A stretch of 64,000 bases of DNA. It comes from JBJXHN01 sp046233135 (GTDB lineage: Bacteria; Pseudomonadota; Alphaproteobacteria; Rhodospirillales; Rhodospirillaceae). The translations under genes and the position numbers were made by a program. Below the pieces are notes generated by a model, which saw only the letters and a program-made list of their open reading frames with translations, did not search any database and was not told the origin of the DNA. Below, piece by piece: positions 1 through 6,654 of the stretch; position 1 is the stretch's first letter, and each line of letters starts with the position of its first letter. The stretch is from the NCBI GenBank assembly GCA_046233135.1, contig JBJXHN010000004.1, positions 806,001 to 870,000 on the forward strand. The letters are read 5' to 3'.

Positions 1-1
1 C

Positions 2-340
2 GAAGATGTTGTGAAGTTCAACAAGGACAACCTGGACGCCGCCGTTGCCGCCGGCACTACCCTGGCGAAGGGCGTCGAAACCCTGTCCAAGGAATATTTC
101 GGTTATGCCGGCAAGTCCTTCGACACCGCCGTGGAAGCCTCCAAGGCGCTGGCTTCCTGCAAGTCTCCGACCGAGTTCACCGAGTTGCAGACCAAGCTCG
201 CCAAGGACGGGTTCGACGACATGGTCGCCCAGTCCAAGAAGATGTCCGAACTGACCACCGGCGTGCTGAAGAGCGCCTTCGAACCGGTCGGCGCCCGCGC
301 CAAGACCGTGTTCGAAACGGTGACCCCGAAGGCCGCGTAA
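2..340 (+). CDS. phasin family protein, 5' end cut by window edge
   Basis: This is a polyhydroxyalkanoate granule-associated phasin missing its first few codons. Reading in frame from base 2 gives EDVVKFNKDN, which aligns with EDIVKFSKDN in the second phasin at 612, so the real start lies just upstream of the window. A GTG at 11 would be an internal valine. The visible 112 residues are amphipathic helix with no cysteine-rich or catalytic motif, as expected for phasin_2 proteins that coat PHA granules. The end (SAFEPVGAR, KTVFETV, PKAA) is almost identical to its neighbour, so the two are tandem paralogues. A hairpin terminator follows at 386–424, suggesting separate transcription from the second copy. 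The family call is firm; partner and granule specificity are unknown. Confidence 0.88.
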   Translation, partial: EDVVKFNKDNLDAAVAAGTTLAKGVETLSKEYFGYAGKSFDTAVEASKALASCKSPTEFTELQTKLAKDGFDDMVAQSKKMSELTTGVLKSAFEPVGARAKTVFETVTPKAA

Positions 341-385
341 GGCTTTTGATGGATCCGGCTTCAATGAGTCGTTGAAGCGGACAGG

Positions 386-424
386 ACGGGCCGTCCCGGG
401 AACGGGGCGGCCCGTTTCTTTTGG
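386..424 (+). terminator. rho-independent terminator after first phasin
   Basis: Arms ACGGGCCG (386–393) and CGGCCCGT (408–415) form a perfect 8-bp stem, followed by TTCTTTT. It sits 45 bases after the phasin stop codon. Confidence 0.8.
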
Positions 425-477
425 GGAAACCGAAGCCAGGGTGCGGAGTTTATCTTCAAGAAAACAATGGGTTATAA

Positions 478-498
478 TTTTTGTGCAGTGCACAAAAA
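478..498. promoter_or_regulatory. candidate PhaR-type operator 1
   Basis: A perfect inverted repeat with 9-bp arms TTTTTGTGC and GCACAAAAA separated by AGT. Its core TGC-AGT-GCA fits the TGC-N3-GCA type of site described for the phasin repressor PhaR in alphaproteobacteria. It lies immediately upstream of the candidate -35 box at 505. PhaR itself is not in the window, so the regulator is inferred. Confidence 0.6.
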
Positions 499-504
499 AC
501 ACGG

Positions 505-532
505 TTGACTTCGACCGGGAAAGCCTTAAATT
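505..532 (+). promoter_or_regulatory. candidate promoter of second phasin
   Basis: A -35-like TTGACT (505–510) is followed after 16 bp by TAAATT (527–532). The pair sits exactly between the two TGC-N3-GCA operators, the geometry expected for a repressor that blocks polymerase binding. The phasin start codon is about 80 bases downstream. Confidence 0.55.
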
Positions 533-541
533 AAGGTCATG

Positions 542-557
542 CTGCGGTGCACAAAAA
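542..557. promoter_or_regulatory. candidate PhaR-type operator 2
   Basis: TGC-GGT-GCA (543–551) followed by CAAAAA repeats the right half and core of operator 1 (GTGCACAAAAA shared), but the left T-tract is absent. It overlaps the expected transcription start region of the phasin promoter. Confidence 0.5.
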
Positions 558-611
558 GGGACGCTGTCCCGAGGCATCGCGGACCAGCCCCATCCGGAGA
601 GGAGAGAAGCC

Positions 612-965
612 ATGATTAAGTCGTACGAAGATATCGTGAAGTTCAGCAAGGACAACATGGATGCCGTGATCGTTGCCGGCACCACCTTTGCCAAGGGCTA
701 TGAAGAGATCTCAAAGGAATGCGTGAGCTACGCCGGCAAGTCCTTCGACACCGCCGTTGAGGCCTCCAAGGCCCTGGCCACCTGCAAGACCCCGGCCGAG
801 TTCTCCGAACTGCAGACCAAGCTGACCAAGGAAAGCTTCGACGGGGCCGTGGCCCAGTCCAAGAAGCTGGGTGAAATGACCTCCGTCGTGCTGAAGAGCG
901 CGTTCGAGCCGGTCGGCGCCCGCGTCAAGACCGTCTTCGAAACGGCTGTTCCGAAGGCCGCCTAA
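612..965 (+). CDS. phasin family protein (second copy)
   Basis: A 117-residue phasin that binds the surface of polyhydroxyalkanoate granules and limits their coalescence. It aligns end to end with the truncated gene before it and shares the blocks YAGKSFDTAVEASKALA, LQTKL and LKSAFEPVGAR. The ATG at 612 is chosen because a purine-rich Shine-Dalgarno (GGAGAGGAGAGAAG) precedes it and the protein begins MIKSYEDIVKF; the frame is open further upstream, but that stretch contains the promoter and operators. Length matches small phasin_2 proteins. It has its own promoter flanked by putative PhaR sites and ends before a strong bidirectional terminator. Expression probably rises when PHA accumulates and titrates PhaR (inference). 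Confidence 0.92.
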   Translation: MIKSYEDIVKFSKDNMDAVIVAGTTFAKGYEEISKECVSYAGKSFDTAVEASKALATCKTPAEFSELQTKLTKESFDGAVAQSKKLGEMTSVVLKSAFEPVGARVKTVFETAVPKAA

Positions 966-1005
966 CACCTTCTTTCCGGACCGCCTGGCGGTCTGGTGAC
1001 GGTCG

Positions 1006-1050
1006 AAAAATCCCCCGGGTGGGTTCGTCCCTCCGGGGGATTTTCGTTTT
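1006..1050. terminator. bidirectional terminator between phasin and aroQ
   Basis: AAAATCCCCCGG (1007–1018) pairs perfectly with CCGGGGGATTTT (1033–1044), with further T residues to 1050. The A/T flanks serve both strands, which suits the converging phasin (+) and aroQ (-) genes. Confidence 0.85.
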
Positions 1051-1497
1051 TTATTCCGCCGCTTTCAGCAGACTGGCGACCCGCCGCAGGCCAAGCTGGT
1101 AGCCTTCGGTCCCGCAGCCGGCGATTACCCCGTCCGCGCGCAGCGACACATAGGAGTGGTGGCGGAAGCTTTCCCGCTTGTGGACGTTGGAGATATGCAC
1201 CTCGATCACCGGTCCTTCGAAGGTGTGCAGCGCATCCAGCAGCGCCACCGAGGTGTGGGTATAGGCGGCGGGGTTGATGACGATGGCCGCCCCGTCTTCC
1301 CGGGCTTCGTGGATCCAGTCGATCAACTGGTGTTCGGCGTTGGATTGAAAAAAGCGGATGGTGTGCCCCAGGCTTTCGGCGAGGGTCCGGCAGGCCTCTT
1401 CCACATCGGCCAGGGTCTCGGCGCCATAGATTTCCGGCTGCCGCTTGCCCAGCAGGTTCAGGTTCGGGCCGTTCAGGATATAGATCGGTTTGCTCAT
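1051..1497 (-). CDS. aroQ: type II 3-dehydroquinate dehydratase
   Basis: A 148-residue cytoplasmic enzyme that interconverts 3-dehydroquinate and 3-dehydroshikimate; type II enzymes form dodecamers and usually have 140–160 residues. The N-terminal motif NGPNLNLLGKR, catalytic Tyr24 (PEIYG), the NPAAYTHTSVAL substrate loop and the EVHISN..RE.FRHHSY segment with the active-site histidine are all present. The start at 1497 gives the canonical N-terminus. Type II enzymes serve either biosynthesis or quinate catabolism. The catabolic role is suggested here by the shikimate/quinate dehydrogenase, TRAP transporter and dehydroshikimate dehydratase that follow beyond the TetR gene. A housekeeping role in chorismate synthesis cannot be excluded, because no other shikimate-pathway gene is nearby. 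Confidence 0.95.
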   Translation of the reverse strand: MSKPIYILNGPNLNLLGKRQPEIYGAETLADVEEACRTLAESLGHTIRFFQSNAEHQLIDWIHEAREDGAAIVINPAAYTHTSVALLDALHTFEGPVIEVHISNVHKRESFRHHSYVSLRADGVIAGCGTEGYQLGLRRVASLLKAAE

Positions 1498-1593
1498 GGG
1501 GAAATCCTGGCTGAAAGAAACGGTGGCGTCGCAGCATCTAGCGTAAAAGTGGGCACCGGTTTTCCGGTCCCCTCGATGCTGTATTTATATGCT

Positions 1594-1701
1594 CTAGTGC
1601 ACTGACACATTCAGCTGATTCAGCGGTCAGTGCACTAGGACTTTGTTTATGCATCAACTTTCCAAACTTCGGCTGATGCCTTCGTTTGGGTCGATCACTA
1701 G
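1594..1701. repeat. MITE-like repeat, copy 1
   Basis: A 108-bp element about 85% identical to 15674–15782. It starts CTAGTGCACTGAC, which forms a perfect 13-bp inverted repeat with GTCAGTGCACTAG about 20 bases on, and ends TCGATCACTAG. It has no coding capacity. The outer end overlaps the tetR stop codon (TAG at 1698–1700), so the element borders or supplies the gene's end. The TA in the terminal CTAG resembles the TA target duplication of IS630/mariner-type elements, but this is inference. Confidence 0.75.
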
Positions 1702-2426
1702 GCGCCGGGGCACAGGACGAATCGAAGGACCATCTCCACCACCTTATCCTCGAATGCGGCGCGATGGGCGGGATCCGATAGCGGATCGCCGAAGATCATG
1801 GAAAAGGTGGCCCGGTTGGACACGCTGAAGAAGCTCAGGGCGCTGATCTGCCAGTGCAGGTCCAGGGCCGTCAAGCCTTCGCGGAAAATGCCCTGCTCCA
1901 GTCCCTGCCGATAGATCTCCGCCAGTGCGTCGATGGCAGAGGTGTTCAGCGAGCGGATCACCTCTGACTGCCGCAGGTGGTCGCCGTGGTGGATGTTTTC
2001 GATCATCACCAGGCGAATGAATTCCGGGTGATCCTGGTGATGGTTGAAGGTGTGGCGCACCAGTGCCCGCAGGGCATCGGCCGGTGGCAGGCCCGCCAGG
2101 TGCAGATCCGCCTCGGTGGCGCGCACGGCGCGATAGGCTTCCTCCAGCACCCGCCGGTACAGGCCGTCCTTGTCGCCGAAATAGTAATAGATCATCCGCT
2201 TGGACGTGCGGGTGCGTGACGCGATGTGGTCTATCCGCGCTCCGGACAGGCCGTTGGCCGAAAACTCCTCGCGCGCCACCCGCAGGATGTCGGCCTTCAC
2301 CGCCTCCGGGTTCTGTTTCCACGATCCCCGTCCGCCCTCGGCGCTTGTGAGGTCCCGTCCGCCGGTCGCGACGAGATCGCCTGTTTTCGTCGCTGTCGGT
2401 GGTCTATCGCTGCCTGACATCCCCAT
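1698..2426 (-). CDS. TetR family transcriptional regulator
   Basis: A DNA-binding repressor of 242 residues. The N-terminal helix-turn-helix is clear (ILRVAREEFSANGLSGARIDHIA, then SKRMIYYYFGDKDGLYRRVLEEAY). The C-terminal half is a ligand-binding domain with TetR_C-like features (LVRHTFNHHQDHPEF, IENIHHG). The ATG at 2426 is preferred over the GTG at 2447 because AAGGAG lies 8 bases before it and inside the longer reading frame. The gene is divergent from the shikimate/quinate dehydrogenase and TRAP genes, so control of that operon by a hydroaromatic or aromatic ligand is likely (inference). The first ~30 residues are a disordered Ser/Thr/Gly-rich tail. The stop codon coincides with the end of the MITE-like repeat. 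Confidence 0.9.
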   Translation of the reverse strand: MGMSGSDRPPTATKTGDLVATGGRDLTSAEGGRGSWKQNPEAVKADILRVAREEFSANGLSGARIDHIASRTRTSKRMIYYYFGDKDGLYRRVLEEAYRAVRATEADLHLAGLPPADALRALVRHTFNHHQDHPEFIRLVMIENIHHGDHLRQSEVIRSLNTSAIDALAEIYRQGLEQGIFREGLTALDLHWQISALSFFSVSNRATFSMIFGDPLSDPAHRAAFEDKVVEMVLRFVLCPGA

Positions 2427-2455
2427 CCCGCATTCTCCTTGAACCACCCGCAGTC

Positions 2456-2511
2456 TACCAAATTAACCGCGCCGAACAAATTGTTTGACGGATTTAACTA
2501 GTTGGTACAAA
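2456..2511. promoter_or_regulatory. candidate operator/promoter between tetR and the hydroaromatic operon
   Basis: The divergent intergenic region holds a palindrome AACAA-A-TTGTT (2475–2485) and outer arms TACCAA (2456–2461) and TTGGTA (2502–2507). TTGACG (2485–2490) could be a -35 box for the plus-strand operon, with TACAAA (2506–2511) as a weak -10. TetR proteins commonly bind such palindromes overlapping both promoters. Confidence 0.45.
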
Positions 2512-2569
2512 GTGAGCATCGGCAAGATCCGAATTCCCAATCGGGGCCGAGGGAGGGCCTGAACACGGC

Positions 2570-3544
2570 GTGACGAACCTGGGGAACAGCAGTGGCATGG
2601 AGACGGACGCAGCGATGGCTGCGGCGACCCTGGGGTCCGCGGATGGGGCCGGCCCGGCACCGCGGACCGTGCTGGCCGGCCTGGTCGGCAGCGGCATTCA
2701 GCGCTCCCGGACTCCGGCAATGCACGAGGCGGAGGGACGCAGCCACGGTTTGCGGCTGGTCTACCGCCTGTTCGACACGGATTGCATGGGCGATCCCCGG
2801 CCGGCGGTGGGGGATGTGGTGCGTGCGGCCGAGCTATGCGGCTTCGCCGGTCTGAATGTCACCTTCCCCTACAAGGCGGCGGTGATGGACCATCTGGACG
2901 CCCTGTCCGAAGAGGCCAAGGCTGTGGGCGCCGTCAACACGGTGGTCTTCCGCGATGGCCGGCGGGTGGGGCACAACACCGACTGGTGGGGCTTCGCCGA
3001 AAGTCTGCGCCGGGGCCTGCCCGGCGTGGCGCGGGACCGGGTGCTGCTGCTGGGGGCCGGCGGGGCCGGCGGGGCGGTGGCGCAGGCCCTGGTGGATAGC
3101 GGCGTGACGTCCCTGCTGGTCTTCGATACCGACCGGACGCGGGCAGAGGCGCTGGTGGACCGGCTGGTTGCGCGCAATCGCGGTGCGGGTTCCATCTCCG
3201 CTCCGGACAGCCTGGATGCCCTAGTGGCCGGCGGCGAAATCGCTGCGCTGGATGGGGTGGTGAACGCCACCCCCATCGGCATGGCCAAGCTGCCCGGCAC
3301 ACCGTTCCCGGCGACCCTGCTGGATCCCCGCATGTGGGTGGCCGATATCGTCTATTTCCCGCTGGAGACTCAGTTTTTGCGGGCGGCCCGTGCCGCCGGC
3401 TGCCGATTGCTGCCGGGATCGGGAATGGCCGTCTATCAGGCGGTGCGGGCGTTCGAACTGTTCACCGGCGTGACGCCCGACGACCGGCGCATGGCAGATG
3501 TGTTCCGATCCCTGTCCGGGCCGGAGGACAAGGCCGGAGGATAG
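2570..3544 (+). CDS. shikimate/quinate 5-dehydrogenase family protein
   Basis: An AroE-fold NAD(P)-dependent oxidoreductase, predicted to oxidise shikimate (or quinate) to the 3-dehydro acid. The N-terminal substrate domain has GSGIQRSRTPAMHE, the catalytic-lysine motif NVTFPYK, and NTDWWGF with the paired aspartate. The nucleotide fold follows with LLGAGGAGGAV, then NATPIGM. The EGRSHGLRLVYRLFD stretch and ~324-residue length resemble catabolic RifI/QsuD-like dehydrogenases more than biosynthetic AroE (~270). Start is uncertain: GTG 2570 has GGGAGGG 12 bases upstream; ATG 2597 would drop nine residues. It heads an operon with the TRAP genes (100-bp gap) and lies divergent from tetR. Cofactor preference cannot be read reliably. 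Confidence 0.88.
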   Translation: MTNLGNSSGMETDAAMAAATLGSADGAGPAPRTVLAGLVGSGIQRSRTPAMHEAEGRSHGLRLVYRLFDTDCMGDPRPAVGDVVRAAELCGFAGLNVTFPYKAAVMDHLDALSEEAKAVGAVNTVVFRDGRRVGHNTDWWGFAESLRRGLPGVARDRVLLLGAGGAGGAVAQALVDSGVTSLLVFDTDRTRAEALVDRLVARNRGAGSISAPDSLDALVAGGEIAALDGVVNATPIGMAKLPGTPFPATLLDPRMWVADIVYFPLETQFLRAARAAGCRLLPGSGMAVYQAVRAFELFTGVTPDDRRMADVFRSLSGPEDKAGG

Positions 3545-3564
3545 GAGACGGACTGACGAGAAAG

Positions 3565-3586
3565 CCTCCGGTCCCGGAGCCGGAGG
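3565..3586 (+). other. intra-operon hairpin before dctP
   Basis: CCTCCGG (3565–3571) and CCGGAGG (3580–3586) form a 7-bp stem without a following T-run. It lies between the dehydrogenase and the binding-protein gene. It may stabilise the downstream message or attenuate it; terminator function is not supported. Confidence 0.4.
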
Positions 3587-3644
3587 GCAAGCACCATAAA
3601 CAACAGGCCCGCCACCAGGACGGGCCATAACCTGGGAGGGTAGC

Positions 3645-4670
3645 ATGTCCTTTTCGTTTTCCAAGCTGTCGGTGACCGGCGGGATGGCCGCCGCCGCGCT
3701 GGCGCTGTGCCTGTCCGCCGGTGCCGTGCAGGCGCAGACCATCCGTTTCGGCCATGTGGATCCGGCCGAGTGGCAAAGCTCCAAGAAAGGGGCGGCGGCG
3801 CTGATCTTCAAGAACATCGTCGAAGGCGAAACCGGGTTGACCGTCGAGCTGTACCCCGCCGGCGCCCTGGGCAACGAAGGTGATCTGGTGCAGCAGGCCC
3901 AGGAAGGGCTGACCCAGGTGGTGATGGTCTCCGGTGCCATGTCGAAGATCTGCCCGGCCGCCCAGGTTCTGGATATCCCTTACGTCTTCTCCTCGGCCAC
4001 CGTGGCCTGGGACGTGCTGGACGGTCCCTTCGGCAAGGAGCTGGCGGACCATTGCCTGGAACAGACGGGCCTGCGCATCCTGGCCTATGGCGAAACCGGC
4101 TTCCGCAACTTCACCAACAACACCCGGCCTATCAAGACACCTGAAGACATGGCAGGCCTGAAATTCCGCGTGCAGCCGATCCCGCTGTATGTGGAAATGG
4201 TCAAGGGGCTGGGCGGTGAGCCGACTCCCATCGCCTGGACCGAATTGCCCACCGCCCTGTCCACAGGCGTGGTGGACGGCCAGGAAAACCCGGTCGGCGT
4301 GATCTACAACAACAACCTTCACAAGCTGCAGAAGTACCTGACCCTGGACGGTCACGTGTACGGGGCGGATTACCTGCTGATCAATGACGCGTTCTTCCAG
4401 TCCCTGTCCCCGGCCGAGCAGGCGGTGGTCAGCCGGGCGGCGCGCATCGCCGGCACCATGGGCCGCGCCATCCAGCAGTTCAACACGGCCGAAGGCGTGA
4501 CCAAGGTCACCGCCGAAGGCATGGAGGTCTATTCCCCCACCGCCGAGGAGCTGGATGCCTTCCGCACCAAGGCCCAGCCCGCCGTGAAGACCTGGCTGGC
4601 CGGTGAATTGGGCGATGAAGCCGAGTGGATCGAAAAGCTCGACGCTGCCGTCTCCTCCCAGTCGAACTAA
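3645..4670 (+). CDS. TRAP transporter substrate-binding protein (DctP family)
   Basis: A periplasmic solute receptor of 341 residues for a tripartite ATP-independent transporter. A Sec signal peptide is visible (hydrophobic AAAALALCLSAGAVQA, likely cut before QTIRFGHV). Family hallmarks follow: ELYPAGALGNE, then GLKFRVQ with the arginine that usually pairs with the substrate carboxylate, then the TALSTGVVDGQENP segment. The Shine-Dalgarno GGGAGGG precedes the ATG. It is followed by the small and large membrane subunits. Embedding between a shikimate/quinate dehydrogenase and a dehydroshikimate dehydratase suggests a hydroaromatic carboxylate such as shikimate, quinate or dehydroshikimate as ligand; this is inference from context only. 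Confidence 0.93.
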   Translation: MSFSFSKLSVTGGMAAAALALCLSAGAVQAQTIRFGHVDPAEWQSSKKGAAALIFKNIVEGETGLTVELYPAGALGNEGDLVQQAQEGLTQVVMVSGAMSKICPAAQVLDIPYVFSSATVAWDVLDGPFGKELADHCLEQTGLRILAYGETGFRNFTNNTRPIKTPEDMAGLKFRVQPIPLYVEMVKGLGGEPTPIAWTELPTALSTGVVDGQENPVGVIYNNNLHKLQKYLTLDGHVYGADYLLINDAFFQSLSPAEQAVVSRAARIAGTMGRAIQQFNTAEGVTKVTAEGMEVYSPTAEELDAFRTKAQPAVKTWLAGELGDEAEWIEKLDAAVSSQSN

Positions 4671-4757
4671 ACGATCCTCGGCCCTCTTGGCCGGGGCGGT
4701 CTCCTCTCCCGTCCCGGCCACTTTTTCAGCGATCCACCCTTCAGGAAGGATGCTCCC

Positions 4758-5336
4758 ATGGATGGGCTCCGAGGCCTGACGCATGCCGTCATTCCGGCCC
4801 TGATCCGGGCCTTGACCGCGATCTGTGCGGCAGGGGCCGGCGGCATGATGGCGGCCGTCTTCGCGATCATCTTTCTCAACGCCCTCGGGCGCTACACCCT
4901 GGGGACTTCGCTGCCCTGGGGCGAGGAAATGCCGATCTACCTGACCATCTACGGCGTCATGTTCGGTGTGGTACTGGGGTATCTCCAGGGTCGCCACATC
5001 CGCTTCACCATCGTCACCGACCTGTTCCGCGAGACCACCCGCCGCCGGCTGGAACATCTGGTGGACCTGGGGGTGCTGGTGCTGGGGGGCTTCTTCACCG
5101 TGTCGGGGGTGATGTTTGTCCTCAAGCGCGGCGGGCTCCAGGCTTCCGGCCTGATCGGCACCGCCCGTGATCTGGCCGAGGCCACCGGCCTGCCCTGGCT
5201 GGAGTCCCTGGGCCACCTGGCGTTCTGGCAGTCGGCGATGCCCCTGGGCGGGGCGCTGCTGACGCTGGCCGCGCTGGTTCGGCTGGCGGCGGCGCTGCTC
5301 GCCCTATCCTCCACCGCGACCCACGGGAAGGCCTGA
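4758..5336 (+). CDS. TRAP transporter small permease subunit (DctQ family)
   Basis: An inner-membrane protein of 192 residues with four predicted membrane segments, the typical DctQ size and topology. The first helix pair includes GGMMAAVFAIIFLNALGRYTLG; the conserved loop SLPWGEEMPIYL is the family signature. It joins DctM to form the membrane part of the TRAP transporter and helps dock the binding protein. An extra amphipathic stretch (QASGLIGTARDLAEATGLPWLE) separates the last helices. It is separated from dctM by only three bases, consistent with tight co-translation. Energised by a sodium or proton gradient in characterised relatives. Confidence 0.92.
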   Translation: MDGLRGLTHAVIPALIRALTAICAAGAGGMMAAVFAIIFLNALGRYTLGTSLPWGEEMPIYLTIYGVMFGVVLGYLQGRHIRFTIVTDLFRETTRRRLEHLVDLGVLVLGGFFTVSGVMFVLKRGGLQASGLIGTARDLAEATGLPWLESLGHLAFWQSAMPLGGALLTLAALVRLAAALLALSSTATHGKA

Positions 5337-5339
5337 TCC

Positions 5340-6620
5340 ATGAGCATCGCGCTTCTGCTCGCCGCCCTGGTGCTGGGCATGCCGCTGGCCTTCGCCATCC
5401 TGGCCGCGCTGACCCTGTTCATGGTGACCGGCGAGTTTCCCTATCACCTGCGCATCGTCGCCACCGAAACCTTCAAAAGCCTGAATTCCTATCCCCTGCT
5501 GGCCATCCCCCTGTTCATCCTCGCCGGGGAGCTGATGAACGAAAGCGGCATCACCACCCGCATCATCGCCTTCGCCAACGTCCTTGTGGGGCGGTTGCGG
5601 GCCGGGCTGGCGCTGGTCAACATCTGGGCCTCGGTGATCTTCGCCGGGCTGTCCGGGTCGGCCATCGCCGACACCTCCGCCCTCGGCAGGGTGTTTATCC
5701 CCGAGATGGAACGCCACGGCTACCGCCGCGATTTCGCCGCCGCCCTGACGGCAGCGTCGAGCATCATCGGCCCGATCATTCCGCCGTCCATCCCGGTGAT
5801 CATCTATGCCCTGACCGTGACCGGCGTATCCGTGCCGGCGCTGTTCGTTGCCGGTGTGGTGCCCGGGGTGCTGCTGGCGGTCTTTCTGACCGTCTATGTC
5901 ATGCTGAGCGTGCGCACGGCCGACCATACCAACGAGACCGAAGCGCTCAGCGGTGGGCAGACGGCGGGACAGGCCCTGGCCGGGGGGATGATTCCGCTGC
6001 TGATGCCGGTGTTCGTGGTCGGCTCCATCCTGCTGGGCATCGTCACGCCGACCGAAGCGGCCAGCTTTGCCGTCGCCTACGCCCTGCTGGTGGGGCTGGC
6101 GCTGTATCGCACCATCACCCCCGGGGCCTTGCCGCGCATCTTCACCGCTGCCATGCGCGACAGTGCGCTGATCCTGGTGATCATCGCCGCCGTGTCGGCA
6201 GGCAACTGGCTGCTGACCTACAACCGCGTACCCAACATGCTGACCGACTGGGCGCTGGGGGCGGTGGACAGCCGCACCACGTTCCTGCTGGCGGTGATGC
6301 TGCTGCTGCTGGTGGTCGGGCTGTTCCTGGAAGGCATCGCGGCCATGCTGGTGCTGGCCCCGATTCTCAGCCCCATCGCCGTCGGCCTGGGCATCGATCC
6401 GGTGCACTTCGGCATCGTAGTGATCTTCAACCTGATGATCGGCCTGATCACCCCGCCGCTGGGCCTGTGCCTGTTCGTCGCCGAGGGGATCGCCAATGTC
6501 GGCATTGCCAGGCTGACCAAGCAGATCCTGCCGTTCTTCGTGGTCGAGGTGCTGGTGCTGATCGTCATCACTTTCGTCCCGGAGACGGTGACGACCTTGC
6601 CCCGTCTGTTTGGGTATTGA
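5340..6620 (+). CDS. TRAP transporter large permease subunit (DctM family)
   Basis: The transport channel of the TRAP system, 426 residues with about a dozen membrane helices, the normal DctM length. Family signatures include IPLFILAGELMNESGITTRI, the GLSGSAIADTSALG loop, IIPPSIPVIIY and, in the second half, FNLMIGLITPPLGLCLFV; the two TPP-type hairpin motifs form the sodium and substrate site in characterised members. It starts three bases after dctQ. The next gene, the dehydroshikimate dehydratase, begins 34 bases after its stop, so import and first catabolic steps appear co-transcribed. Confidence 0.94.
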   Translation: MSIALLLAALVLGMPLAFAILAALTLFMVTGEFPYHLRIVATETFKSLNSYPLLAIPLFILAGELMNESGITTRIIAFANVLVGRLRAGLALVNIWASVIFAGLSGSAIADTSALGRVFIPEMERHGYRRDFAAALTAASSIIGPIIPPSIPVIIYALTVTGVSVPALFVAGVVPGVLLAVFLTVYVMLSVRTADHTNETEALSGGQTAGQALAGGMIPLLMPVFVVGSILLGIVTPTEAASFAVAYALLVGLALYRTITPGALPRIFTAAMRDSALILVIIAAVSAGNWLLTYNRVPNMLTDWALGAVDSRTTFLLAVMLLLLVVGLFLEGIAAMLVLAPILSPIAVGLGIDPVHFGIVVIFNLMIGLITPPLGLCLFVAEGIANVGIARLTKQILPFFVVEVLVLIVITFVPETVTTLPRLFGY

Positions 6621-6654
6621 TCCAGTCCATGTTCCGGAAAGGGAGGCCTCTCGC

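Noticed and set aside
372..611. Upstream extension of the second phasin
   Set aside because: This stretch contains the promoter, both operators and the Shine-Dalgarno; the protein family begins at 612.
3462..5216. A 584-codon minus-strand open frame
   Set aside because: It is antisense to dctP and dctQ, is rich in His/Gln/Gly repeats typical of reverse-frame GC-rich DNA, and has no recognisable domain.
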